NCBI GenBank assembly: GCA_958295665.1
Contig: OY282558.1
Span: forward strand, 69,738,789 to 69,802,788
Direction: 5' to 3'
From: Tipula vernalis
Taxonomy: Eukaryota; Arthropoda; Insecta; Diptera; Tipulidae
Length of the DNA: 64,000 nt
Positions 45,831 to 58,559 of the stretch are shown here, piece by piece. The notes beneath the pieces are model-generated. The model saw nothing but the letters and a program-made list of their open reading frames with translations, was not told where the DNA came from and did not search any database. Made by a program: the position numbers and the translations under genes. Numbering within the stretch: position 1 is the first letter of the stretch; each line of letters begins with the position of its first letter.

Positions 45831-47339
45831 CAAACAACATACATTAGATGAAAATTTGTTATTAAAAAAAAAAAAAAATTACAAATATAAATTAAATTAA
45901 TTTACAAATTACAACTAAATTTTACAACTAATTAAACAAAACAAAAAAATATATTTTATTTCTAATTTAATTAAGCTTTATTATTAATTAATTGTGTATT
46001 GTTTCCTTTATTGTTTTTGTCATCATATATAAAATAAAAATATCGAATAAAAATGTTTTTAAAAAAAAATGTGGCCAAAAGACACACTGCCAAAATTTAA
46101 AAAATAAAAAAATAAAAAATTGTACCTACATACATACCATATATGAGAAAACAAGGTTTAATTATGGAGAAAAAAAAAATTTAATTTTCAATTTTCGAAC
46201 ATATTATTAATTTAAAATTTAGTTAATAAAATATTATTATATTTATATTGCTCAGAAAATTTGCTAAATAAATCGAGATTGTTAAACAAATAGTTTAAAA
46301 CCCTAAATTTAAATAAATAAATAAAACCTTTAGTTATGTGTATCCCTTTGCTGTTGTTCCTCTATGCCTAGCATGGTTTTGTTGTATTTTTTTTTTCTAA
46401 GTTTTTGCGGACACACAGCTCATGGTCCCGCCTGAAGTGGTGCGCATTGAACTATGCGTACCAATGTGCAACATATCATATCATAATTACATAAATACAT
46501 ATTTAAAAGAGAGTAGTGTAAAGACCGCTTCAGATGACCGCTGAATAGAATTAATTGTGCGCGCCTGCTCGCCCTAATTTTCATAAATATAAATTGTGCA
46601 CATCTTTCTCTATTTCTCTTCCAAACTACGTTTATAAAACAAATCAAAAAAATTTATTTTAATTTTGTTAATTTATAATTTAAAACAAACATAAAAAAAA
46701 ACACATTTTTTAAATTAAATTTAAACAAACCAATGCTCATCATCATATTTTATAATATTACATTATGAAACTATTAATTATAAAATAAAATAAAAATTAT
46801 AAATATAAATTATTTAAATATGGTGCAATTTAATTAATTATATTAATACATATATAAAAAAAAAAAAAATGAGAAAAAATTTTATTTTTAATTTTTTTCA
46901 CAAAAAAACAAAAAAAAAACGTTTATATAAATATTGTAATAATATTATATTATAATAAATAATAAAATAAATATTGTAGATTTTTTTTTTTTTTTCTGTA
47001 TGAAAATATTATTTTTAATTATTAAATTAATTTATAAATTGCTCTTATGTAAAACAAAACAAAAAATGGAAACTACTTTTAACTATAGAACGTGTAGCGG
47101 CTAAGTAAAAAAAAAATAAAAATAAAAATAAATAAACTAAAAAAAAAAGTAATAATTTTTAATTATTTGTGAATTTATTTGTTGTTTTATTAATTATTAT
47201 TAATTTTGGGCCATTAGACGAAATTAAACCAAATCAAAACGGAAAAAGTCTAATTTTCTCCTAGATATTGTCACAAATAAATACTTAACCAGATAAACGA
47301 TCAGAATAAATACTTAACCAGATAGTGATCAGAACTTCG
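45831..47339. other. Very AT-rich tract downstream of the PPP1R14-like gene
   Basis: It is dominated by A-runs, T-runs and AAATAAATAAAT-like words. A duplicated string AATAAATACTTAACCAGATA occurs at about 47278 and 47305. No gene is recognised. Confidence 0.5.
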
Positions 47340-47960
47340 GTCTTGATTAATTCACCTACTCACCATCATACCGGTATACGTACGTTAAACAATCATTCCA
47401 TCATACCATTATTCCATTATACCAATATGACACTATACCATTAAGCCATCATACAATGGTAGCATAGTGACATAGAGCCATCCCACCGACACACCGTGAT
47501 GTATATCTTACCATTAATTCACCACACCTTCATACCACCATGCCATCATACCATCATATAATCATAAAATCATAGAATCATACCTACGTACCACCATCCC
47601 ACTATATCATCATACCGCCCCTATAATTATACCATCGTATCATCATACCATCGTATCATCATACGATCATACTGTCAGGCCATGATATCATCATACCATT
47701 ATAGCGTCATACCATCATACCATCACACCATCATTCTAGAAAAAATACCGTTACACCATCGTATGATGTATCATATATACAATCATACCATCACAGCATC
47801 ACATATAATATCAATTCATCATACCACTATATCATCATAACATCACACAGTCATACTGTCATAAGTACCATCTTACCACGATACCAATAAACATCGTACC
47901 AACATACCATCATGCCATCTTAACATCATACGATCATACCAACATACCATTATACCATAA
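47340..47960. repeat. CATACCAT-type satellite array
   Basis: About 600 bp of words such as CATCATACCATCATA with variable spacing. This is the reverse complement of the ATGGTATG family at 39105-40160. Plus-strand C/A bias. Confidence 0.8.
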
Positions 47961-48480
47961 TGCAGGTTTTACACTTCAAATTGATCCTTTTATACTTCAA
48001 ACTGAATCTTTTACTTTTCAACCGATTATTATGAAAATTGACATATGTGTGCGAAATGGGATTCTAAAATGATTTTTGGATAAAGTTCTGTAACATGATC
48101 AATAAGAATATAACTTAGATATTAACCGATTATGATGAATTTTGACGCTTCGAACGAAATAAGACCCAAAAATTATTTTTAGACGAGGCTATGAGAAATA
48201 TGTTGAGCTGTTGAGATTTCTTTAAGACAGCCTAAACATACAACAATATTCAAGTTCCATTAGAAACTTTTCTTACGAATCCTTCGCTTTAAACTTTGGG
48301 TTATGTTTTCTGAGTATTTGCTATCAAAGCGGTAAGTTTGCCCTTGTTTAGAAAAATATAGTGTATAGCGGACGCGCGCCTCAGTATTGAAACTAATAAC
48401 AGTAGTGCAAAATTTCGGAATTAGAAATATTATTTTAAATCCTCATTCCCAATCTCGAATTTCATTATACTCGGTTATGG
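47961..48480. other. Spacer without a recognised gene
   Basis: Contains short duplicated strings (ATACTTCAAATTGATCC / TACTTCAAACTGAATC at about 47970-48005) but nothing I can name. Confidence 0.4.
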
Positions 48481-48781
48481 AATAACAAAGTTCTATCTTA
48501 ACTGGCCATATTCCAGAACTTCATCTAAAAATAATTTTAAAATCCCAATACTACTTAGTCTACCTATCCAACTTCACCATAATCGGTTAAGAAATAGGCA
48601 AGTTCTATCATATTTGGCCATATTCCAGAAATAATCTGTTGAGAAATAGGCAAGTTCCACCATACTTGCCCATACATATTCCAGAACTTCATCGAAAAAC
48701 CATTTTAGAATTCAATTTCTAATGCACATGTCTAATTTCATCATAATCGGTTGAGAAATTGTCAAGTTCTACCATACTTGC
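48480..48781. repeat. ~107-bp satellite, left block
   Basis: Two to three monomers containing CCATATTCCAGAACTTCATC and TTTCATCATAATCGGTTGAG. The block ends exactly where the copia LTR begins (TGTTGGAG at 48782). Confidence 0.85.
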
Positions 48782-51700
48782 TGTTGGAGTGAGAACATTT
48801 TTTATATCCGTGTAAAAGAGATAGATATGTTATGTATATATATCTGCGCTGTGCTTTTATTATTGTCATAAAGTTTATGCTTAACCTAAATATATAATCT
48901 TTGATTTTGTAACGTGTACAGTCGTGTTTTATTCTAATTGTATTTTCTCCGGGGACCAGAGAAACACGTTTTAATATATAATTAGATAGTTAAGCAGATA
49001 CTTTTTTAAACCATGGTAAACAATTATATTCCTTCAATAGAAAAATTGAAAGGCAGAGAAAATTATAACACGTGGCAATTCGCAGTCAAAACGTACTTGG
49101 AACATGAGGACCTATGGCAGTACGTCCTGAAAGTAGATGATACTAAAGTACAAAAAGATATTTTAGCAAAATCAAAAATTATTTTGCTTGTTGACCCGGT
49201 GAACTATGTTCATATTACTGAAGCAAAAAATGCAAAAGAAGTTTGGAATAAACTTAAACAAACTTTCGAAGATTCTGGATTAACACGCAAGGTTGGCCTT
49301 CTACGTGATTTAATTACAACAAAATTGGAAAAATGTGATACAATCGATCAATATGTTAACAAAATTATAATAACCGCTCATAAACTCACAAGTATTGGAT
49401 TTGTGGTTTCCGATGAATGGATTGGCACATTTTTATTGGCAGGATTGTCGGACGAGTATAGACCGATGATAATGGGGCTTGAAAGCTCTGGTATCTCTAT
49501 TACTGGTGATTCGATCAAAACCAAATTGCTGCAAGATGTGAAAGTTGAAAAAAAGAATTCTAATGACGCCGCTTTATATGGAAAATTCAATAAAAATACG
49601 AATTCAAAAACCCGAAACAATACCTCAAAGGGTCCGAGATGTTACGGTTGTAATAATTTTGGACATACCATATATCCAAAAACTGTCCCAACAAGAAGGA
49701 TGATAAAACTCAACATGAGTCAAACCATCACTATAATAAATCGTCATCTAGCCAAAACAAGAAAAATTTAACCTCACTTTTTGCTAGTCTAAAATCTGGA
49801 TCAATATTTGAAGCAGATGAATGGTACATTGATTCCGGTGCCTCATCACACATGACAGTACATGGTGAATGGTTGCAGAACACCAAAGTTCCTCCAAAAA
49901 GTGAAATTATTATAGCGAATAATGATTGTATTCAGATAGCCACTGTAGGTGATGTACAATTTAATATATTTTCGGAAAACACTAATCATGTGGAACCTGT
50001 TTATGTTAAAAACGTTCCACATGTTCCAAATTTATCGACGAAATTATTTTCTGTGAGCCAGATGTGTTCTAATGGCAAAAGAGTAGTGTTTGATGTAGAC
50101 GGTTGTAAAATTTATAATGAAGACAGTGTGTTGGTCGCGACTGCTAAACTAGAGGATAATATGTACGAGTATAAACTAAATTGTGCTCCGGATCAACTTG
50201 AAAAAAAAATAAGTGTATGACAGCTAATAATGTTTATAATGAACGGATGTTATGGCATCGCCGTTTAGGCCATATGAATTTTGATTACATGAGACAATTG
50301 CAGAACATTTCCCTTCCATTCTCTGATAAACAACTATCTGTTTATACTAAAGAGCCATGTGTAATATGTTTAAAGGGTAAACAAGCTAAACAACCTTTTA
50401 CAAATACTGGAACTCGTGCAACAAAAGTGCTACAAATTGTACACTCCGATGTTTGTGGCCCGATGGAGATAGATAGACCAGAAAAACTTTTGTTTACTTT
50501 TTAAAATCAAAGAATGAAGTAAAAGAATCATTTTTGTATTTTAAGAATGCCGTTGAAAACGAAACAGGACAACGAATAAAAATTCTACGAACTGATGGTG
50601 GCACTGAATATCAACCACTTGATAAATTACTGCGTGAATCTATTATTCAACATCAAATAACCGTGCCATATACTCCTGAACAAAATGGCGTAGCTGAACG
50701 ACAAAACAGATCTATTGTGGAAAGAGCTCGTTGTTTGTTGTTTGATGCAAAGTTACAGAAACAGTTTTGGGCTGAATCGTGAATAGATCACCAACCAAGG
50801 CATTATCTGATAAATTAGTTCCTGAAGAAGTTTGGTCTAATAAAAAACCACATATGAAATTTCTAAGAATTTTTGGTTGCAAAGCTATGGCTCATGTACC
50901 CAGTCAAAAACGTAAGAAATGGGATGCCAAATCAACAGAATGTATTTTTGTTGGTTATCCTTCTCGAACAAAAGGATACAGGTTATATGTGCCTGAAACA
51001 CAAAAAATAATTCTTAGCCGAAATGTTGTTTTTATTGAGACTGATAATGACATTTTAACTCTCAATGAATGTAACGATGAAGCTGATCTCGATGCTAAAA
51101 AAGAATCAGAAATGGAATTCTTTATAAGACCTGAGTTAATGAACTTAAAGATGACAATTCTCAGATTTGTTTGAATGAGAATCTGAGTCAGATTATCGAT
51201 GAAGATGATTGTTGTGAACCGTCTCAAGCTGAAAGTGATTTCTATGGTTTTTCAGATGAAGAAGAACAGAATATAAATGTCCAAGCTGTCGTAAAGAATT
51301 CAAAACAACGACATTCATCAAGAAAAACTGAGTTGCCAAAGAAATTTGATAATTTTGTTATGAAGGCAAATACAAGTGAATTATCTGATCCTTTGACCGT
51401 ACAAGAAGCATTAAGTCGATCAGATGAAAAATTCTGGAGAGAAGCCATGAAAAGTGAATATGACTCTCTAATCGAAAATGAAACATGGACATTTAGTGAA
51501 TCTACCTTCAGATCAAAAAGCAATTGATTGCAAGTGGGTTTTTAAAACCAAAATTGACGCTTCTGGTAATCTACGTTACAAAGCACGGCTTGTAATCAAA
51601 GGATGTGCTCAAACAAAGGGGATAGATTACAGTGAAACATATTCACCAGTGGTTCGATACACATCCATACGTTATCTAATGGCATTGGCTTCTAAATTCG

Positions 51701-52753
51701 ATCTTGACATTGATCACATGGATGCAGTCACTGCATTTTTACGAGGAGATTTAAATGAAGATATTTACATGTTACAACCCGTTGGCTATGGTAATGGCAC
51801 AAACCAATTTCGGTGAAGCTAAATCCTGTTTAGGAATAAATATCACACGTGATCGTGAAAATATAAATCCTGTATCTACTCCTTGTGATATAAATTTGAA
51901 ACTGTCGAAAGAAATGTGTCCGAAAAACACAAGTGAAATCAATGAAATGGAGTGTGTGCCATATCAACAAGCTGTTGGGAGTATTTTGTATGCTGCTCAA
52001 GGTACCAGACCTGATATTGCGTATGCAGTTAGTATAGTGAGCCGTTTTAACAATAATCCTGGTAGACAAAATTGGAATGCTGTTAAGAGAATTCTGCGGC
52101 ATTTGAAGGGAATGTCCAGCATGAAACTTGAATTCTCAAAATATGGAAATTCAGATCTCATGGGATATTGTGATGCTGATTGGGCTGGTGACATTGATGA
52201 AAGGCGGTCAGTTACTGGTTACGTATTAATGATGCAAGGTGGCCCACTTTCATGGAATAGTAAAAAACAACCCACTGTAGCCCTATCCACAACCGAAGCC
52301 GAATACATGGCCCTCTCTGCTGCAACACAAGAAGCTATGTGGCTTAAAAATTTTGAAAATGAATTTCAATTTGGTAAACCGAAATCGGTGAAGATTCTAT
52401 GTGACAATAAGAGTGCCCTCGATCTTGCTGCAACTAATGGTTATCATGCACGGACTAAGCACATAGACATTAGACATTTTTACGCACGAAAATGTGTTGA
52501 AGATCAGAAAATAAAGATTGCATCAATCTTAACGGACCAGATGGTTGCAGATATATTAACCAAAGGATTAAGTAAGGACAAACATATATACATCCTGCTG
52601 TAGTGGACTTGGTTTACTGAATTGAATATATGTTCTAGTGGGAGTGTTGGAGTGAGAACATTTTCTACATCCGTGTAAAAGAGATAGATATGTTATGTAT
52701 ATATGTATATCTGAGCTGTGCTTTTATTATTGTCATGAAGTTTATGCTTAACC
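48782..52753 (+). mobile_element. Ty1/copia retrotransposon, internally deleted, inside the satellite
   Basis: The 5' LTR starts TGTTGGAGTGAGAACATTTT at 48782 and probably ends near GTGTACA (about 48921). The 3' copy starts at 52646 and matches for about 108 bp, then breaks into satellite at about 52753, so the 3' LTR is truncated or the LTR is shorter than I think. The strings differ at several sites, including a TATATG duplication. Satellite monomers flank both sides. Confidence 0.85.
49013..52603 (+). pseudogene. Copia gag-pol with in-frame losses in integrase and RT
   Basis: Gag (49013-49771) is UBN2-type (LKGRENYNTWQFAVKTYL) with a CCHC knuckle broken by a frameshift near 49675. Protease reads YIDSGASSHMT (about 49828). 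GAG-pre-integrase has WHRRLGHMN. The integrase has HSDVCGP (50440), RTDGGTEY (50590) and NGVAERQN (50690), so the triad is visible, but the strand between the first two is deleted (after PMEID). RT starts normally (CKWVFKTKIDASG, MDAVTAFLRGDL) and then jumps from GYGNGTNQF to GEAKSCLGINI, losing the YVDD catalytic block. A second jump (RDRENI to NPVSTPC) removes more. RNase H (GYCDADWAGD, STTEAEYMAL) is intact to 52603. Several frameshifts as well. Confidence 0.85.
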
Positions 52754-54930
52754 TTGCCCAAGTTCCACCATACTTGCCCATACATATTCCTGAACTTCAT
52801 CCAAAAACCATTTTAGAATCGAATTTCTAATGCATCATACTTGGGCATATTCCAGAACTTCTTCCAAAAATCATTTTAATATCCCATTTCCAATGCACAA
52901 GCCGAATTTAATTATAACCTGTTGATAAATAGGCAAGTTCCACCATATTTGACCATATTCCAGAATTTCATCGAAAACCCATTTTAGAATCCCATTTCTA
53001 ACGCACATGTCTAATTTCATCATAATCGGTTGAGAAATAGACAAGTTCCACTATACTTGTCTATATTCCAGAATTTCATCCAAAAATCATTTTAGAATCC
53101 CATTTCTAACCCACAAGCCGAATTTCATCATAATTGGTTGATAAATAGGCAAGTTTCATCAAACTTATCGATATTCCAGAAGTTCATCCAAAAATCATTT
53201 TAATATCCCATTTCGAATGCACAACCCGAGGGCACAAGCCGAATTTCATCATAATTGGTTGATAAATAGGCAAGTTCTACCATACTTGCCCATATTCCAG
53301 AACTTGCTTTAACAATCATTTTAGAACCCCATTTCCAACGCATATGTCAAATTTCATCATAATTGGTTGAAACATAGGCAAGTTCCATCAAACTTATTCA
53401 TAACTTGATCCAAAAATCATTTAAGGATCCCATTTCGAATGCATAACCCGAATTTCATCATAATCGGTTGAGAAATAGGCATATTTCAGAACTTCATCCA
53501 AAAATCTTTATCTAAAATTCATTTTAACTGGCCACATTCCAGAACTTCATCTAAAAATAATTTTAGAATCCCAATACTAGTCTACCTATCCAACTTCATC
53601 ATAATCGGTTGAGAAATAGCCAAGTTCTGTCATATTTGGCCATATTCCAGAACCTGGTTTAAAAATAATTTTAGTATTCCATTACCAATGCACAAGCCGA
53701 ATTTCATCATAATTGGTTGATGAATAGGCAAGTTCCACCATACTCGACCATATTCCAGAATTGCATCGATAAACCATTTTAGAATCGAATTTTTAATGCA
53801 TCATACTTGGGCATATTCCAGAACTTCTTCCAAAAATCATTTTAATATCCCATTTCCAATACACAAGCCAAATTTAATCATAACCAGTTGATAAATAGGC
53901 AATTCCACCATATTTGGCCATATTCCAAAACTTCATCGAAAAACCATTTTAGAATCCCATTTCTAACGCACATGTCAAATTTCATCATAATCGGTTGAGA
54001 AATAGGCAAGTTCCATCATACTTGCCCATATTCCAGAACTTGCTTTAAAAATCATTTTAAAACCCCGTTTCCAAAGCACATATCAAATTTCATCATAATC
54101 GGTTGAAAAAATAGACAAGTTCCATAAAACTTATCCATATTGCAGAAGTTCATCCAAAAATCATTTTAATATCTCATTTCGAATGCACAAGCCGAATTTC
54201 ATCATAATCGGTTGAGAAATAGGCCAGTTCTACCATACTTGCCCATATTCCAGAACTTGCTTTAACAATCATTTAGAACCCCATTTCCAACGCATATGTC
54301 ATATTTCATCATAATCGGTTGAAACATAGGCAAGTTCCATCAAACTTATTCATAACTTCATCCAAAAATCATTTTAGAATCCCATTTCGAATGCACAAGC
54401 CGAATTTCATCATAATCGGTTGAGAAATAGGCAAGTTCCATCATATTTAGCCATATTCCGGAACTTCTTCCAAAATTCAATTTAAAATCCCATTTCCAAT
54501 GCACAAGCCGAGTTTCATCATCTTCGGTCAAATTCCATTAAAATCCGTTAAAAAATGGACAAGTACTATCCTAACTGGCCATATTCCAGAACTTCATCCA
54601 AAAATAATTTTAAAATCCCAATACTAGTCTACCTATCCAACTTCATCATAGTCGGTTGAGAAATAGACAAGTTCTATCATATTTGGCCATATTCCAGAAT
54701 TCCATTACCAATGCACAAGCCGAATTTCATCATAATTGGTTGATAAATAGACAAGTTCTATCATACTTGGCCATATTCCAGAGGTTCATCCAAAAACAAT
54801 TTTGGAATCCTATTTCCAACGCACAAGTTAAATTTTATCCTAATCGGTTGAGAAATAGCCAAATTCCATCATACTTGGCCATATTCCAGAATTTTATCTA
54901 AAAATCATTTTAAACTCCCATTTCCAATGC
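52753..54930. repeat. ~107-bp satellite, right block with ~1-kb higher-order period
   Basis: About twenty monomers. Core words are TTCCAGAACTTCATCCAAAA, ATCATTTTAGAATCCCATTT, GCACAAGCCGAATTTCATCA and ATAATCGGTTGAGAAATAGG. Marked variants recur about 950-1050 bp apart: TGCATCATACTTGGGCATAT at 52831 and 53797; CTTGCTTTAACAATCATTT at about 53303 and 54253; and ACTAGTCTACCTATCC-bearing units at about 53575 and 54625. ORFs across it (54656-54901) are translated repeats. Confidence 0.9.
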
Positions 54931-55749
54931 ACCGATTGCGGTGCTTTTGATACATATAAAGAAAAGTTTAGGGAACAATTGTATTGCCAAAGCGCATTTA
55001 GATTGCTTGATTATTTCCATACTTTTCTTATGAAACTCGACCTTTTTTAAAATTACCTTACTAATCAGCAAATCCTGAGCCAAAAAATCCAAAATATGTT
55101 CTAACTTACAGTCTTAACTTTTGTTTCAAACATTTCGAGTTCGAAAAAAATAAACTTGTGGGGAATAAACAGTACTACTTTTTCTAGTGGTAAGTAAAAT
55201 TTAATTTTTTATTTTTTACGTTAGATGGCACGCAAATCTGTAAAAATCACTTTTTAATTTTCTCCTCATTAGGATTTGTAACAGATATTTAGATAATGAA
55301 AGATAAGTAAATAAAGTTTAATTCATTGGTCAAGGCAAAATTATGTGGGGCATCGGCTTCCATTTCCCACAGCAGACTTGAGGCGAGTCTATTATACAAC
55401 CATTAAAACACATTGCAACGATTTTAATAAAACGTTTATTTTAAATTATACAATTCATAAAACTTGTGCACAAATTTTTTATAAATTTCAAATTTTCTGG
55501 TTATTCAGTATACATATACACACAGTAACAGTAACAATTCAAGGTGTTCATCTACTAATAGTTAAACAGAGGTGGTTGTGACATAGGCACACAGGTTTTC
55601 AAAAAAAAAAAAAAAAATTCAAATACGCACACAGGAAATCAAAAATAAAAATATTTATGGATAAAATATGATATTCATCAATGGGTCCAAAAGGAATTCA
55701 TCTAAAAAAAAAAAATTACTAAATCGATTAAAATTCGACCATTCTCAAA
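54931..55749. other. Spacer between the satellite and the DPY30 gene
   Basis: AT-rich; A-run at about 55602-55617. No ORF I would defend. The final part is the 3' flank of the DPY30 gene. Confidence 0.4.
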
Positions 55750-55861
55750 TTTTATTCCAGTTTACTCTTTCTGCGGCCCCCCTTCTATTTATATATATAA
55801 GGATATATAATACATGACGATTTAATTTAATAAAGAAATTTTGCAATACAAAACTGGATCA

Positions 55862-56080
55862 TTACGAAGTGTCCGGAATTCCATCATCGCATCGCCCCTT
55901 ATTCTTGATTAGATATGAGGCTAAAAATTGTACTGGATCTGGTGGGCGCTCCTTCGCCAATGTTTGTAGCCCCTGAAGGAGTATTGCCGATACAGTTTGA
56001 TCTAAATACTGACGTGTCGGTAATGATTGCAAATCATTACGAGATGATTGTCGTTTTGTAATTGAATCCGTTTTTTCCAT
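55862..56080 (-). CDS. Dpy-30L1: DPY30-domain protein (COMPASS complex subunit)
   Basis: The 72-residue product starts at the ATG at 56080; an in-frame TAA lies 24 bases upstream of it, fixing the start. The stop is the TAA at 55862-55864. The sequence contains the Dpy-30 motif almost end to end: [20 protein letters not shown], then [20 protein letters not shown]. This motif folds as a two-helix dimer that binds ASH2 and is shared by all SET1/MLL (COMPASS) H3K4 methyltransferase complexes (family knowledge). The N-terminus is short, Ser/Thr/Arg-rich and likely disordered. A leader intron (56297-56158, GTAAGT donor, TTTTCAAG acceptor) precedes it; the first exon is non-coding. AATAAA on the minus strand at 55756-55751 is a plausible poly(A) signal. 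Assignment to the L1 rather than L2 paralogue is by likely conservation only. Confidence 0.85.
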   Translation of the reverse strand: MEKTDSITKRQSSRNDLQSLPTRQYLDQTVSAILLQGLQTLAKERPPDPVQFLASYLIKNKGRCDDGIPDTS

Positions 56081-56157
56081 TACAGACACACGTTGATTTT
56101 GTTAAAATGTTTTGTATAGATTGTAGAATGTAGAGCAGAAGGTAGCTGCTGGAGTTC

Positions 56158-56460
56158 CTTGAAAAATAAAAATCTGTTGCTGTTGTTGTGGGATGCGTGC
56201 AAACACAAAAAAAAAAAACAAAAACATTTAACAAAATGAGAAAACATTTTTTTTGTTACGGCAAAAAAAATCGATAAAATCGGTATTGACGACTTACCTG
56301 TTGGCTAATTAAAATTTTGTAAACACAAATGCAATGCTAAGTACGTGGAAAACTATTAATAATTAATTAATTTTCACGCAATACACACAAGACAAATAAA
56401 ATAAAATTTTCAAAATGAGAAAAAATTTGCTTGCTGCCTTCACCTATCGGCTTTTTTGTT
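56158..56460 (-). other. Leader intron and non-coding first exon of the DPY30 gene
   Basis: On the minus strand CAACAG|GTAAGTCG (donor at 56297) and ATTTTTCAAG|GAACTCC (acceptor ending at 56158) define a 140-bp intron in the 5' UTR. The first exon extends upstream to an unknown start, perhaps near 56460 where base composition becomes less AT-rich. Confidence 0.6.
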
Positions 56461-58499
56461 TGACTGTCACAATTCAGCGCAGCCAACCTGACGACAAACC
56501 AAATTATGTATATAAAACAGTTCACAATTGTTCAGTTTATAAAGTATTTTCTTGCAGTAAAATCGCATGAAAAGATTGTAGTTTTTTGATTGTGTATAAA
56601 TAAAATATTTAATTTAATTTAAATTACATATTTAGCATCTTATAATTAAGTTTTTAATTCATAAATAGCTAAATAGTTTAACTGAAACTTAAATCTGTTA
56701 TTGTGAATATAGGGGAAATATTAGTTTTTTTAGTTAGAATGAGGTGACATATCAAAATATATCGTCGTCCCGCTTTGGCTAGAGTACAGAGGCAAATTGG
56801 TAATGGGAAAATATTGTTTGGGTTTGTAATATTGGAACATGTGTTTAGTAAACAAGATTTGAATTATTTAGGTCGTTATACATATAATAGGGGCAGCGTA
56901 CTTTGTATTCTGGAAAAATGGGCAACGTAAACGTTTCCAATTTTACTCCAAACTCTAATCATATTTATCGTCAAACCACACAACACAACATACACAAACC
57001 GGTTACATGTCATCGCAAAACATAACGATAACAATCGCATAACAGTTGCTCATTTCGATGGGTCAGCAAATTTTTATTTTTTTTTATTTTTTATTTAAAT
57101 TTGGGTCACGATCACCCAACAAAATCTGGTTTTCCAGATTTTCGTCTGTTGAATTACCATATACAATACAATAAAAAAAAAATGCAATTAACAAAAACAA
57201 AACAAAAAAATACTCGTAATAATGAAAGAAACAAGCCAGTTATATAATGTGCAACAAATAAATATGCAGTTTAGCTCACGTGCTAAAATGAGACAGTGTA
57301 CCTTGTTGTTATTATACCTCGTTTTATCTCATTTTATCGTACATTCTCAATACAGCTGAAGACATGTAATGAACGAGATGCAGCATAATAAAACAAAACA
57401 AGTTCGATATTCGATTGTGTAATTTTTGTTTTCTTGTTTTTTATTTTTGTTTATTACGGTAATTTTTGTTATGTTTTGGTTTTCTTTTTTTTTTTTACCT
57501 TAGTACAATTTCGTTTGTGTAGCATTAATAACGTGGTTTTTGTTGAGTTCGTGTGAATTTTTGTGGAAAAATTACAACAAAAAAATTAAAAAAAAAAAAA
57601 AATTCGTTATCATAAAGTGAAAAGTGTTAATTGTGTTAAATTTTAAAAATAAATGTATGTATTTCTTTCTTTTGTTTATAAGTAAGAGAAAATTAGAAAA
57701 TGTTTTTGTGGTGTTCTTTACAACTAAATGAGAGAAGTGTTAATGGAAAATAATTACCGTGATTATAAGACCATATAGAAGGAAATTATAATTTTAAGCT
57801 ATAAGTGCATGTGTGTGTCTTGTTGAGTGTGAAATTTTGTGTCTATATATTGAGAAGATAAACACAATTTAGTTTAAGATTTATAGTGGAATTAGCTCTT
57901 AAGGTAAGCCATAGTTTTAATGATTGATAATGATGTATTTATGTACAAAGGCAATGGCGGCCTGGTGGTTGACCTTCATTATTTCTAAATTGATTCCTTT
58001 GTTCAATTAATTGTAACGGTACATTTTGTTGAACACCAATTGACCTCATGCCGAGTTTACGACCATTTTCTGATGAAAATTTTTTAACAGGCAATCAATC
58101 GACGTAGTCTATTTTGTAAACAAATTTTCCCTTCCGAAATAATTCTTTTGTTTTTCATTTAAAATATATTGAATCTGCTGAAAATTTTTCATCAGCAAAT
58201 GGTCGTAAATTCGCACTCAGTTTTTGAAAAAAAAAAAAAATAAAAAAAAATAAATGGCGGGTTGGCTTGTATTTTCTGTTTTCAGAATTTGTTCTTGAGA
58301 TCTATTTGCTATCCAGCGTTTCCCACTTTTAAGGTGTACCGAATGTCATGTCGTTTCTTTTAGGTAACCTAAAAGTTTCACAAATAGTTTGGATGCTTTT
58401 TCCTAATTGTTACCCCGAATGTTTAACTGCAAAAAAAAATAAAATTGCAGACGAACACCAACTGCGCACCCTCTAGAACTAGATTATTAAGTTATCCCA
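56461..58499. other. AT-rich intergenic stretch; possible 5' UTR exon ending at 57903
   Basis: It probably includes the DPY30 promoter at its left edge. TTAAG|GTAAGCC at 57904 is a good splice donor with no ORF before it, so a non-coding first exon of an unseen plus-strand gene could end there. Homopolymer runs are common (57061-57110, 57480-57500, 57580-57602). Nothing else is recognised. Confidence 0.3.
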
Positions 58500-58559
58500 C
58501 CTTCAAAACACAGTTCCGGGCTCTCACTTCAGGCTCTTATAACCTCGTTTGATGCCACA

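Noticed and set aside
47340..47960. CATACCAT array considered as a CRISPR-like or telomeric repeat
   Set aside because: The units have no constant repeat/spacer pattern and do not match known telomere words; this is a eukaryotic simple satellite.
54656..54901. ORF with repeated SYLAIFQNFI-like peptides
   Set aside because: It is the translation of successive satellite monomers; the peptide repeat follows the ~107-bp DNA period and there is no start context or other protein feature.
56037..56234. ORF on the minus strand overlapping the DPY30 leader
   Set aside because: It spans the leader intron and is out of frame with the DPY30 motif; its Thr/Phe-rich sequence has no recognisable domain.
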